Shown: positions 54,270 to 64,000 of the stretch, piece after piece | How positions within the stretch are numbered: the stretch's first letter is position 1 | How the letters are laid out: every line of letters starts with the position of its first letter | Notes under the pieces: generated by a model | What the model was told of the DNA's origin: nothing | Databases searched by the model: none | Seen by the model: only the letters and a program-made list of their open reading frames with translations | Made by a program: the position numbers and the translations under genes | DNA from: Saccharum officinarum | Lineage: Eukaryota > Streptophyta > Magnoliopsida > Poales > Poaceae | DNA length: 64,000 nt | Reading direction: 5' to 3' | Assembly: GCA_020631735.1 (NCBI GenBank) | Contig: CM036167.1 | Span: forward strand, 1,182,988-1,246,987

Positions 54270-55747
54270 ATAAGTATTGTTGCATTAAGTGGTAGGAGTT
54301 GGTTGGAAACCCTTGCTGCATTATATCATTCCTTGTCCAGATATATGAATCCTTGAATCCTACATAGACTAGGATCGAGTAGATGCTTAGCCCTGCTTTA
54401 AGTGGTAGAAGTCAGGTGATTTCCTGTCACCTGCGAGATATAGGGATATTTATATATGGCACGGTTGGCTATATTTGCTATCGTGGAATGGAACCATGTG
54501 TTAATAAAATGAAATGAGACCGGGCGGGATGACGATAGTGAAGCAACAAGGCATGGAGGTCTTGGGTATGGATCTATCCCCGTCTGAGTCATTTAAGGAC
54601 CGATTCGCTGTACGTCCTTGAGTCATGTTGAACGCAGTCTAACAGTTAGTTGGCCGGATAAGCCGTTCCGACCGCGAAGCCGAGTAATATGGTTCAGGCG
54701 GGGAATCGAATGGTAGGTTGCTTCTTGGAGGAGAGAAAGGATGTGCTTGGGGACATTGGCGTGAGACCAAGGGGGGTTAGAGTCCCTATCACCTGGCAGA
54801 GTGTCGCCCTTGGGGTCGCGACATCATTCGGACCCGCAATTCCTGAATCATATGAAAAGGTGGCTTGTGCGACCCTGGCAGAGGCCTGCGCGGTGAGTGT
54901 TAGAAATACCCCTCTAGCTGGATAGGAATTCAATTCGAATCGCCGTCGCTCCCGGTTAGTGAGCACTTGACTTGAGCAGCGGCAACGTAGATTCCATTAA
55001 ATTGAACGGATGGTTAATTGGATAACGATGGAAAGGTTGCCTCAATTTATACCTGCTATAGTTAATATTGTTTGCTCCTAATAAAGTGAGTGCTCTAGTA
55101 CAGGTTCTAATATAGATGACAGGTTAATGATAATTAACTTGATGCTTAAGCATTAATGATTGATCATCTATATTAAGCTTTTATGCAAAATGTTGTCAAG
55201 CTAGCCCCACTTCATATCAGCCTTGCATGATCCTTGGTGTCACCTTATTTCTTGTTTCTGACGGGTAAGTCTAGCTGAGTACCTTCTTGTACTCAGGGTT
55301 TTATTCCCCACTTGTTGCAGGTTGTGATGTATCATGGCGGCTGCAAGAGTTGGTTGGCTCCTGCCGTAGTGGCGGAGTGTGATCATGGGCATGATCCTTC
55401 TTATTTATCTTGTCTCTAATGCTTTTGTTGGAAGTCGACCTTGGTACTAGCATGTATTTGAAATCAGAGAAATGTTAAGTTTCAAATTACTTTGCTTCCG
55501 CTACTTTTGAACTTAAGTTGTAATAACTATGTTGAACTCCGATGTATATTGAATTACTTGTGAAATGATTGTAACATGTGACTTGTTATGTTGAATCACT
55601 ACGATCTTGACTTGTATGTTGGTTGGTTTGAAATCCCTCGTGATTTCATTGGACTACCGAAGTTATATGGGCTCAAGTGTGAGAATTTGATCACTTCGGT
55701 GATTGTTTTTATACTTATGCTCTTATAATTTGGACGGTTCTGTTACA
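52460..55747 (+). mobile_element. Element C 5' LTR, right part
   Basis: Continues the LTR begun at 42475 and ends ...TTCTGTTACA at 55747, with a primer site right after. Contents: two diverged ~195-bp repeats (about 52845-53160), a GC-rich part (53160-53620) followed by TATAAATG (53627), and a (TA)n array. ORFs in the GC-rich part have no recognised domain. Confidence 0.75.
54211..54266. repeat. (TA)n microsatellite in LTR of element C
   Basis: Uninterrupted TA units. The ORF through it is an artefact. Confidence 0.95.
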
Positions 55748-55749
55748 GC

Positions 55750-55761
55750 TGGTATCAGAAC
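55750..55761 (+). other. Primer binding site of element C (tRNA-iMet type)
   Basis: TGGTATCAGAAC, one mismatch from the initiator-Met complement TGGTATCAGAGC, two bases after the LTR. This sets C on the plus strand. Confidence 0.8.
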
Positions 55762-56877
55762 AAGATTCAACATTAAACATGTCTTATGTGTATTTAAAAC
55801 AAAGGTTTTATTTTATAAAATCACTTTTATCAACTTATAGCTATATATAGGTTTGTGAAATCTGAATTATAAACCTAAGTATGCCAGTGGTCAATTTCCT
55901 TATGCCCATATAAGGATTATTAGGTGGCTTATATAAGTACTAACTTGGGGGTTTTTCATTTATGCATCTACGCCCAGGCCAAGGTATGTATGTGTGATAA
56001 CTCTCCCACACTATGCTACCCAGTGTGTCAGATTGGAGGTAGCCTTCATATATGAAATAGCCATATATGTTGCTAGTTTACTTTTATGCAACGTCGCACC
56101 TACGCTCAGGTAAGTGTGAGTTGTGAGAGCATGACCGTACAACCCGCGGTCTAGGGGAGAGCTAGTTTTGGTTACTGGATTATTTACATATTACACACAT
56201 GTATATGAAGGTACTTAATTGTGGGTGATCGAATGATTCGGGTAGTTTTGGTGCTACATGTATGTATACAGGGGTATATGTATATGGGAGTACTTAAAAA
56301 AATTTACTTACTACTTTCATTGTGTGCCATATATTGGGGAATTGTTGGACTGCAATGAAACTTTTCTGCAGGTATGCTAACCACAAATGCGTAAGTCGAA
56401 TGTAGCTGTCGACTAGCTATATATCGAGAGAGTACGTGTTATGCCACCGACATAGAACGTGATCGCCACCTTAGGTTGGTAGTCTTGTGAGGACAAATAT
56501 GACGAAGCATGCATTTTCATGATTGTTGCCTTATGCATAGCTATGCTCCTCTCACCCTTGTTCTATAGTAAGTAACTTGTGAGTGATGTGGTATACTATC
56601 TTCCTTGTGTGGAGTCAAACAAGAATGCCTTGTTCAATGTTACTTGAATAGAAAGTGCTTGAAGATAGTGTATGTTAGCCTTGTTAGAAATAAGTGTGGG
56701 TACATGCTTGAACTATAGTTGTCCTTTAGTTTAGCCAAGTGGTGGATATGTTGTTCATATAAGCAATTGCAAGTGCTGTAGACTCTTAAGTAAATTGGAT
56801 TCTCATGAGTGAATTAAATGGGGTTGGTCTAAGGTAACAAAATTTAGAGCTACTAGAATAACCTGTTTGTACGCTCT
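55762..56877 (+). mobile_element. Internal leader of element C, non-coding
   Basis: No gag frame or other long ORF. Repeated phrases GCCCAGGCCAAGGTATGTATG and GCTCAGGTAAGTGTGAG occur near 55975 and 56103. It is cut at 56877 by element B, beside GCTCT (56873-56877), the probable target-site copy. Confidence 0.6.
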
Positions 56878-58009
56878 TGTCGGTGTTCGGACCCGAGGGG
56901 GTCCTAAACCAACGAGTAAATGCTGCGTGTCTCTTTCCTGGATGGTGATGCAAGGAGAACACACGGGGGTTTATCCTGGTTCGGGCAAAAGAAGGCCCTA
57001 CGTCTAGCGGGGGGGAGAAGTTTGTATTTCCTTGCACCGAAGTGCTCGTGTAGGGGTTACAAGCATGCGAGAGAGGGCGTCAAGCCCAAGTCTCAAAGAG
57101 AGGAAAAAGAGGACAAGGGTGATTGCTTGAGATATCGATCTCTATCTTGCGTCTTGCCTGTTGTCTCTTGTTTTTCTTCCTTGTCCCTCCCCGTTGTAGA
57201 ACCCTGGCCTGCCCTTTTATAGGGCGAGAGGAGGCCAAGACGATGGGGAGCCTTGAGGTGATGTTTTGTCGATTCCTGTTGAGCTGATCGTAGCGACGTG
57301 CTCTGGGAATGGCCGGCCATCCCTGGACATCATGGCGTCGTGGGAGACGAGACGGCGAAATGACCCGAAGCGCCGTGCCACACCGTCCTTCTCTTGCTGT
57401 TGAACTGTGCCGAGCGTCGAGGTTGGGTCGAGGCCGGGTCAAGACCGGATGGATAAGGCCGAATCCCCGAGATTGCGAAGAACGGGCCTTGTCCTATCCT
57501 CCCTCGAGGGTGATCGATGGTAAACAGTGCGGGTAAGGTGGGTACAGTGACGGTTTTCACCTCCCATCATGGGATGGGCGGTAAAACAGTGAGATCTGAC
57601 ACGGGCATTATTCCCACGTCGATCCTGGTCTTAGCCATGCTGGTAGGTGGTAGTAGGTAACCGCATTAAATGCTATGGCTTTTGTCCTGGGGTAGGTAAA
57701 GAGGAGTCGAGGCGCTCGACCCGGGCTCATGCGAGTCGGAGTTTTTCCTAGTGGGCGGACGAGCCTCGCGCGGGTCGGAGCGCCGTCGAGGTACCTTGTT
57801 GTACGGGATGGGGCGCGGTCGAGGCGCCCCATCGAGCGGGCCTCGTACGAGTCGGAGCCGGAGCGCGGTCGAGGCGCCCCGTCGAGCGGGCCTCGTACAA
57901 GGCGGACTGGATACGCGGTCGAGGCGGGCTGCCTTTTATTGCGGTTTCAGTCGTTTTAGTTTTTTTATTAGCGATGGATGTGGGTACCCCCGTACTGTTG
58001 GTACCGACA
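56878..58009 (-). mobile_element. 3' LTR of Tat-type gypsy element B
   Basis: 1132 bp. On the minus strand it runs TGTCGGTACCAACAGTACGG to ...CCGAACACCGACA. The last 40 bases of the window are the matching end of the other LTR. Internal GAGGCGCCCCGTCGAGCGGG-type units repeat near 57815-57895. Confidence 0.85.
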
Positions 58010-58020
58010 GTAGCCCCCGA
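58010..58020 (-). other. Polypurine tract of element B
   Basis: TCGGGGGCTAC on the minus strand abutting the TG of the 3' LTR; the same tract precedes the LTR of element A. Confidence 0.7.
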
Positions 58021-58199
58021 GCCTTTGGGTGAGTGTGTGATCACTCTCCCAGAGGTTTGTTTGAACTGGAGTCGTAGCGTCGTGATTTTTTCCGGTGGGG
58101 GCGCGCGAGCGCACCCGCCGGGTGTAGCCCCCGAGGCCTCGGTGGAGTGTTGAGACTCCTCCGAGGTCTTGTATTCGTTTTATTAGGGAATGATTCGTT

Positions 58200-59155
58200 G
58201 CGGTCAAGCCCCCGAGCCTCGCGCGCACGAGGTCGATCAGAGTCCCGGCTGTCTTTTGCTGTGCGACCCTCACGCTCCTCCTTCAGGAAGGAAGAGGAGG
58301 GGTGGGGAACGCCGTACTACCCCTGTTTGGGTGAGTTCCGACGATCTCCGGTGAGCTGCTAGCGGGGGAATTCGAGTGAGAGCCCGTGCCCCAGTCATTA
58401 GGGGTCGGCTAGTGGCCCGGAGGCGCTCTCAAAGATGCTAAGAAGTGGTCGTGTGGATCTCGATTCCCTACGACAGGATTTGAGGGCTCGGTGCCTCCCC
58501 CGAGGGGATTCCTACGTTGACCTCCTCCTTTGGCCTCGAATACGTCATGGGGTGCCTCGAGAGCATGGCTCGAGCCCTGGCCATGTACGGGCGCACCCTT
58601 AGTCATCCCTAATTCTGTTACGCGGGGGCAGCTGTCGAACCCTGGTCGAGGGCTAGCTTTCGATCCCTCAAGGTTTAGGTTTCTGCGGTCGAGCCCCCGA
58701 GCCTCGCGCGCACGAGGTCGATCAGAGTCCGGACCGTCTTTTACTGTTCGTCCCTCATGCTCCTTTTCCGAAAAAAGGAGGAGGGGTGGAGAACGTCGTA
58801 CTACCCTCGTTTGGGCAAGTTCCGACGGCCTCTGGTGAGCTGCTAACGGGGGAATTCGAGTGAGAGTCCGTGCCCCAGTCGTTAGGGGTCGGCTAGTGGC
58901 CCGGAGGCGCTCTCAAAGATGCCAAGAAGTGGTCGTGTGGATCTTGATTCCCTGCGACAGGATTCAAGGGCTCGGTGCCTCCCCCGAGGGGATTCCTACG
59001 TCGACCTCCTCCTTTGGCCTCGAATACGTCCTGGGGTGCCTCGAGAGCATGGCTCGAGCCCTGGCCATGTACGGGCGCACCCTTGGTCGTCCCTAACTTT
59101 GTTGCTCGAGGGCAGCTGTCGAACCCTGGTCGAGGGCCAGCTTCCACTCCCTCGA
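58200..59155. repeat. ~480-bp tandem duplication in element B 3' region
   Basis: The segment from GTCAAGCCCCCGAGCCTCGC (58203) recurs from GTCGAGCCCCCGAGCCTCGC (~58689). Both run in step through GAGCTGCTAG/ACGGGGG, GGCTAGTGGCCCGGAGGCGC, TTGGCCTCGAATACGTC and GCTCGAGCCCTGGCCATGTA to GCTGTCGAACCCTGGTCGAG. Element A has one related, more diverged copy. Confidence 0.85.
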
Positions 59156-59419
59156 GGCTCATAACAGGCTCAGGGCCCGTTTCCCAGGTATTTGGGAATA
59201 TCCGTCTGCGGATCCCTCCCTCGCCCGTTAGCCGGGCGCGTCTTTTTAGGAGGGGAGGCGAGATCGGCGTGATAGTGGGCGACGTGGCGTACGGTTACGA
59301 CGTGTGGGACGGCCACGTGCCCAACTCCTGCGAGATGTAAGGAAACGGTTAGGTGGGCGCATTTAATGCGGGAAACTGTTCCTACCTTTTCGTGTGGCCG
59401 TTGGGCTTCCGCCTGGGCA

Positions 59420-59427
59420 TATAAAAT
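59420..59427 (+). promoter_or_regulatory. TATA box of the antisense ORF in element B
   Basis: TATAAAAT on the plus strand about 100 bp before the ATG at 59519, in the position homologous to the TATA box of element A. Confidence 0.55.
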
Positions 59428-59518
59428 CAAGGCCTAGGGGTCTGCGTTCCCCACCGGTCCCTTGCGCTCCTGCGTAAAGAGGGCGTTGGCCGTCATCCGT
59501 TTAGGGTTTGTGTTTGAC

Positions 59519-59683
59519 ATGAAGCTCGTCGCTGATGGCTTCATCACAGACTCAGATCAGACGGACGAGGAGAATGAGGATGCCTGCCTGGAGCTGATTG
59601 AAGCCACGGAAGAGCCTAGAAGCCGTCTGGCCTCGCTTTTTGAAGCCGAGGTGGTTCCGCCTGCTGACGATAAGGGCCTGTGA
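59519..59683 (+). CDS. Remnant antisense accessory ORF of element B
   Basis: A 54-codon frame, MKLVADGFITDSDQTDEE...ADDKGL, acidic. It sits after the antisense promoter like the much longer ORF of element A but lacks the HERG and HYYG parts of the domain, so the middle of the ORF is probably deleted and start-side DNA has been joined to the ORF's end. It points towards the end of pol (convergent). No function can be assigned. Confidence 0.5.
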   Translation: MKLVADGFITDSDQTDEENEDACLELIEATEEPRSRLASLFEAEVVPPADDKGL

Positions 59684-60339
59684 GCCAAATCTGGGCATGA
59701 AGGCCCATGTAATAAGTTAGTATTTTGAATTTTGATCGTGGTGGCCTCGAAGGCCCTAAGAACTCAAAACATAAACTGGTTCGTGGTTAATTTAGTTTTA
59801 TTCGAGCTTTTCTTCCCTTTATCGCTTGGATCATGTTCTCGCGTGATTTACTTAGCACGCAGTTGCATCCTTTGGCGTAAGGGAGCGAGTGGAGGTACCG
59901 TAGCCTTGGGGGCGTAAGTGATCTCACGGCTCAACTGCCCTCGAGCTTTAGAGTGATGTTGCGGCCTTGTAAATCGTGTGAGAGCCTGATCTAAGCGACA
60001 GGGGGTATGTTCTTTTTCAAAGTCAGGAACCGTTATTTAGATCTCCCTAGCGTGAAGTCGCACCTCTAAAAGGTGTGAGGGGTGAGTGGAGGTACCGTAG
60101 CCTCGAGAGCGCTTTCGAACCTTAGGGTGCTCTTGCAGCGAAGTCGATCTAAGAAGCGGTTCTTAAATTTAAAAAAGAGCATAAGGTTTTTTGGGGACTG
60201 GGGGGTTCCCCCCTTGTAGCCCCTGAGGGAGGGTCGATTTTGGGAGTGCAGAGTCGATCCTTCCTCATTGTGAAACGAAAGTTTGAACATCGCTGTATTC
60301 TTTATTGACGAAAAAGAAATTACGGAGCCTCGAGGCTTT
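59684..60339. other. Spacer between antisense ORF and pol end in element B
   Basis: No supported ORF. GTGGAGGTACCGTAGCCT recurs at about 59889 and 60076, so part of this spacer is duplicated. Confidence 0.5.
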
Positions 60340-60800
60340 TTAAGGAAAGAAGCAACGTAGTTGTTCAATGTTCCAAGCGTTGGTGAGGATTTTGCCCTTC
60401 TCGTTGGATGGCTTGTAGGTGCCCTGCTTTAGTACTTCTACGATGATGTACGGCCCTTCCCATGGTGGCATGAGCTTGTGCCGTCCCTTGGTGTTCTGGT
60501 TCCGCCGTAGCACCAAGTCGCCGACGTTGAGGTCACGCTTGCGGACGTGTCTGTCGTGGTAGCGTCGGAGACCCTGCTGGTACCTGGCAGAATGCAACAG
60601 AGCCACATCTCGGGCTTCCTCGAGCTGGTCAAGGGCGTCCTGTCTTGTGGCGTCGTTATTTTTTTTTGTTGTAGGCCTTCAACCTTGGGGATCCGTATTC
60701 TATATCAGTTGGGAGCATAGCCTCAGACCCGTAGACTAAGAAGAACGGAGTGAACCCCGTGGCTCGACTAGGCGTTGTTCTTAGGCTCCACAGGACCGAG
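60340..60800 (-). pseudogene. Integrase C-terminal part of element B pol
   Basis: The minus strand reads [39 protein letters not shown] (end of the integrase core), then a frame change at a T9 run (60659-60667). It continues DVALLHSARYQQGLRRYHDR, GDLVLRRNQNTKGRHKL, PWEGPYIIVEVLKQGTY and ends WNIEQLRCFFP. These are the usual last blocks of Tat/Ogre-type gypsy pol. It joins directly to the protease region at about 60781-60800, so RT, RNase H and most of the integrase are missing. Confidence 0.8.
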
Positions 60801-61200
60801 GGTCGAGGGGTACGAGTTTGACATCTTCCGTGGGCTCGAAGCTGCCGGCATGGCGTTTTAGGTCGGGAATCGCATTGGCGAGGCCATCGAGGTCTGTAGC
60901 CAAGATCGCCGACTCCAAAACAGCCTCGCCGTGCTCGACGCACTCGATGTCGCACTCGTAGGCATGTTCATATGAGGGCCCTACAATGATGACACCGTTT
61001 GGGCCTGGCATCTTGAGCTTGAGGTAGGTGTAGTTCGGGATTGCCATGAACCTAGCGTAGCATGGGCGCCCTAGGATAGCGTGGTACGTTCCACGGAATC
61101 TGACCACTTAAAAAGTGAGAGTCTCCTTTCTGAAGTTGGCCGGTGTGCCAAAACAAACAGGCAGATCGACCCGTCCGAGGGGTTCCGCCCGTTTCCCTAG
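60801..61200 (-). pseudogene. Protease-side region of element B pol
   Basis: GRVDLPVCFGTPANFRKETL, then a TAA, then RFRGTYHAILGRPCYARFMA and IPNYTYLKLKMPGPNGVIIV: the segment after the retropepsin active site in gypsy pol (GRP-C motif). Broken by the stop after TLTF and by the deletion downstream. Confidence 0.75.
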
Positions 61201-63566
61201 CACGACTTCGTGGAAGCCCCCGACGCTAGGTTGGAGGCGCGCTCTCTCGACCCCCAGAAGGTCGAGGGTCTGGGAGTAGATGATGTTGAGGCTGCTTCCG
61301 CCGTCCATAAACACCTTGGTGAGGCGTGTGTTGGCGATGACGGGGTCAACAACGAGCGGATAGACTCCCGGGTTGGGAACGTAGTCTGGGTGGTCGTCAC
61401 GGTCGAAAGTGATGGCCACCACAGACCAATCAAGGAAGTGGGGGACTGCCGTTTGTACGGAGAAAACCTCACGCCGTTCTCGCTTGCGCTGGCGCGCCGA
61501 GAGGTGGGTCGAGGGCCCTCCGTAGATCATGAAGCAATCGTGGATCTCGGGGAATCCCCCGTCCTTGTCGTCACTCTTAGGGTCCTCCTTCTTGTCGTCC
61601 TTCTTGACGCCGGCACCCCCAAAGTACCTGCGAAGCATATGACAACCTTCGAGGTTATGGTTAGTGGGTCCCTTGTGGTAGGGACATGGCTCTTTGAGCA
61701 TTTTGTCGAAGATGCCCCCGCCGGGGGGGGCCTCGAGGCTTCTTGTGCTTGGTAGCGGCGACGAGCTCGTTGGCCGGGGCCTCAAGCTTGCCCTGCTGGC
61801 CTTTCTTCTTATGGTTGTTTCTCTTGGAGCCCCGGGTGGAGCTCGCGGGATCGTCGACCTTCTGCTTCCCCCTTTCCGGGTCGCCACCAAAGATTGCACC
61901 AACCGCCTCCTCGCCGGCGGCGAAGTTGGTGACAATGTCCATCAACCTGTTGGTAGTGAGTGGAGTGTTACAGCCCAATTCTTGGACCAACTCCTTACAG
62001 GTGGTGCCGGAGAGGAAGGCCATAATTACGTCGGAGTCGGTGACGTTAGGGAGCTCGGTACGCTGCCGGGAGAAGCGCCGGATGTAATCCCGGAGGGATT
62101 CACCTGGTTTCTGCTCGCAGCTCCGGAGGTCCCATGAGTTGCCAGGGCACATGTAGGTCCCCTTGAAATTTCCCTCAAACACCCTTACGAGATCGTCCCA
62201 GTCGTGGATCTGTCGAGGTGGGAGATCCTCGAGCGCAGGCTCGGGCGGTGTCGGAGATGAACAGGGGGAGTTGTCGAATGATGACCCGGTCATCAGTGGC
62301 CCCGCCTAGCTGACACGCCAAGCGGAAATCGGCGAGCCAAAGTTCGGGTTTGGTTTCGCCGTTGTACTTGGTGAGAGTCGTGGGGGGGGCGAAACCGAGC
62401 CGGGAGCACCGTCTCACGGATAGCCTTACTGAAGACCCGAGGACCCGAGGGCTCGGGTGAAGGGTTACGATCTTCCGAACTGTCGTAGCGTCCGCCCTAT
62501 GTACGTGGTAGCCTCGAGGCACGCCGTCACCGTGCTTGCGTGTGCGGCACTCGACGATGTTGCCACGGGTGTCTCGAGGCTCGTGGTCGTTGGTGGTGGG
62601 CTCAGGGGCCGGAGCTACCCGGTTTCGCCGGGTAGGCTCGGGGTGAACCGAGGCTTCTCTCTCCTATCGCGAGGGATCGATGATCCGCTCTGAGGCTGCC
62701 TCGCATCACCTCGAGGCAGAGCTCTCAGCCTGCTGCATGGCGGCGGTCTCAAGGAGTTCTCGGATTTCATCTCAAGCCCGACGGGCGTCAGGGTTTGACG
62801 GCTCGGGCATGTTGCGGAGGAGCATGGCGGCGGCGACGACGTTCTGGCTGGCTCGAGCGAAAACCAGGGGGTCGACCACCCGGTCCTCGTTGATGCGACG
62901 GTTGACGTCATGAGCTCTCTCGCGAGCTCTCCCGCCAAGTGCGCGTTCCGCACGCTCACGCTCGAGGGTTTGTTGGAGTAGATCCAGGTTTTCCCGTTCC
63001 TCGTCAAGCCTGTCCTGCAACTCACGAATCTGCTCGAGCTGCGTTCCTTGATCCACAAGGAACTGAGGGTCGTCTCGCTCAGCAGGAAGCTCGACATGAG
63101 GTGGCGTGTGCCTTCCTTCGACTAGCTCTTCGTCCTTTGATTCCGAAGTGCTTTCAACATCGATGTTGAAGCATTCACGGGTCGGATCATAGGTGTCGTC
63201 AGCCGAGTCGGAGTCAGGAGCGCCAAAGTAGTAGTATGACGGGGGAATGTGTGGCCGTTGCAAATCGTCACTGGGGTTGCGATGTTGAGAAGCAGTCACA
63301 TGGGGCTCTGTTTCCGGTGTCTCCGTAGAGTCCCGATAATCAGAAGCCGGTGTGGATGCAACGAGGTCCAGAGTGGAGCGTAGATGGTGCCCGGGGAGTT
63401 CCTCATAAGCACTCATGCGAGTGCTCACGGAAGATGCGTATACCCGGGCAGCCGAGTCTAGCCCAAACAGGAATGGTGATGGAGATGTTGCTGCCCGTGC
63501 CGAAGTGGATGCTCCGGACAGTGGTGTCTCACCGGACGGGGGAACGGCGGGATTCTCCGTCGGCAT
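61201..63566 (-). pseudogene. Gag and protease start of element B
   Basis: From ATG 63566 (MPTENPAVPPSGETPLSG), an N-terminal region with a coiled coil (QLEQIRELQDRLDEERENLD) leads to a TGA at 62772-62774. Further frames give PPTTLTKYNGETKPELWLAD, LPLFISDTARA, then LEDLPPRQIHDWDDLVRVFE, NFKGTYMCPGNSWDL, LRDYIRRFSRQRTELPNV, which is the Retrotrans_gag core. A basic linker, HKGPTNHNLEGCHMLRRYFG and the retropepsin-side DGGSSLNIIYSQTLDLLGVE follow. A 1-nt shift near 62225-62235 and the stop make it non-functional. Confidence 0.8.
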
Positions 63567-63599
63567 GTTACCCTTAGTCAAGCTCGTCCTACCCAAACC

Positions 63600-63940
63600 T
63601 TCCACAAGGAGATCTAGGCCGGCGCTTGGCTAGGGGGTGCCGGACCGGGGGATCCCATCACCCTCTGCGAGGTGAAGACGGTGGTTGTACCGGGCTCGTC
63701 GTCGTCGGGTGGCCCGCGCCCGCCTAGAGCGACGGTACCGGCGGATTGCTCCCCCAGGCTGGGAGAGCTCATAGTCCTCGTCGGTTGGGTGCCTAGGTGG
63801 AAGTAGGACCATATCATAGCCATAGCCAAGCGATATGAACTCCAAACTCCCAAACCAAATCACTGTGGCCAACGGAATAGGGCGTTCGGGGTCAGCCATC
63901 CAGGAAAAAAGGCGAGAAAGCGACGTTGGCACGCAGCGAT
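63600..63940 (-). other. 5' leader of element B
   Basis: Between the primer site and gag. A continuous minus-strand frame (WMADPERPIPLATVIWFGSL...) is present here; whether it is used is unknown. Confidence 0.4.
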
Positions 63941-63958
63941 CCCCTACCTGGCGCGCCA
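63941..63958 (-). other. Primer binding site of element B
   Basis: TGGCGCGCCAGGTAGGGG on the minus strand, two bases inside the 5' LTR border. I recognise this as the usual primer phrase of grass Tat-type elements, but do not name the tRNA. Confidence 0.7.
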
Positions 63959-63960
63959 AC

Positions 63961-64000
63961 TATCGATGTTCGGACCCGAGGGGGTCCTAAACCAACGAGT
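63961..64000 (-). mobile_element. End of 5' LTR of element B, cut by window edge
   Basis: The last 40 bases match 56878-56917 with two differences at the border: TATCGATG instead of TGTCGGTG. Read on the minus strand both are C-to-T changes, so the terminal CA is now TA. Confidence 0.85.

Overview
This window is plant nuclear DNA from a grass, most likely a panicoid of the sorghum/sugarcane/Miscanthus/maize group. That placement rests on spliced genes with GT-AG introns, dense Tourist-like, Stowaway, hAT, CACTA and MULE-type elements, an Au-like SINE, RTE and L1-type LINEs, and nested Ty1-copia and Ty3-gypsy elements of grass types. No bacterial, organellar or CRISPR feature is present. A run of exactly 100 N at 18872-18971 marks a scaffold gap.

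Layout. 1-6000: old repeats (a diverged two-copy tandem repeat, a retropepsin scrap, a TIR element, a MULE-like element, a Tourist-like MITE). 6015-12191 (minus): an RBR-type (RING1-IBR-RING2) E3 ubiquitin ligase gene, broken by an 802-bp hAT-like element in the IBR coding region and carrying an RTE LINE in its last intron, plus frameshifts. 12.3-18.87 kb: MITEs, then the 3' LTR and accessory-ORF region of a SIRE/Maximus-like copia element (minus), cut by the gap. 18972-20816 (plus): the 3' exons of a membrane CPBP/CAAX-protease-domain gene. 22207-29079 (plus): a nine-exon DUF1350 alpha/beta-hydrolase-like gene whose introns hold a SINE and LINE pieces. 29-34 kb: intergenic DNA with MITEs and a CACTA derivative. 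34.2-39.7 kb: a second CACTA element and a ~2.4-kb tandem duplication that starts inside it.

39714-64000 is a nest of four LTR elements. A Tat-type gypsy element (A, minus) was entered by a large-LTR, tRNA-Met-primed element (C, plus). C in turn received a complete 9.5-kb chromovirus-derived non-autonomous element (D, minus, 2.8-kb LTRs, 5-bp target duplication) and a second Tat-type element (B, minus, internally deleted, running off the window end).

The host genes are monocistronic and there is no evident shared pathway. The RBR gene would act in ubiquitin transfer but is almost certainly dead. The CPBP and DUF1350 genes are same-strand neighbours, possibly plastid-directed. Several frameshifts in otherwise good exons sit at mononucleotide runs, so residual consensus errors must be weighed against true pseudogenisation. 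The most notable item is element D: its two LTRs are almost identical although its pol is wrecked, so it must have moved recently with borrowed machinery, and it keeps an open 240-codon ORF of unknown function.
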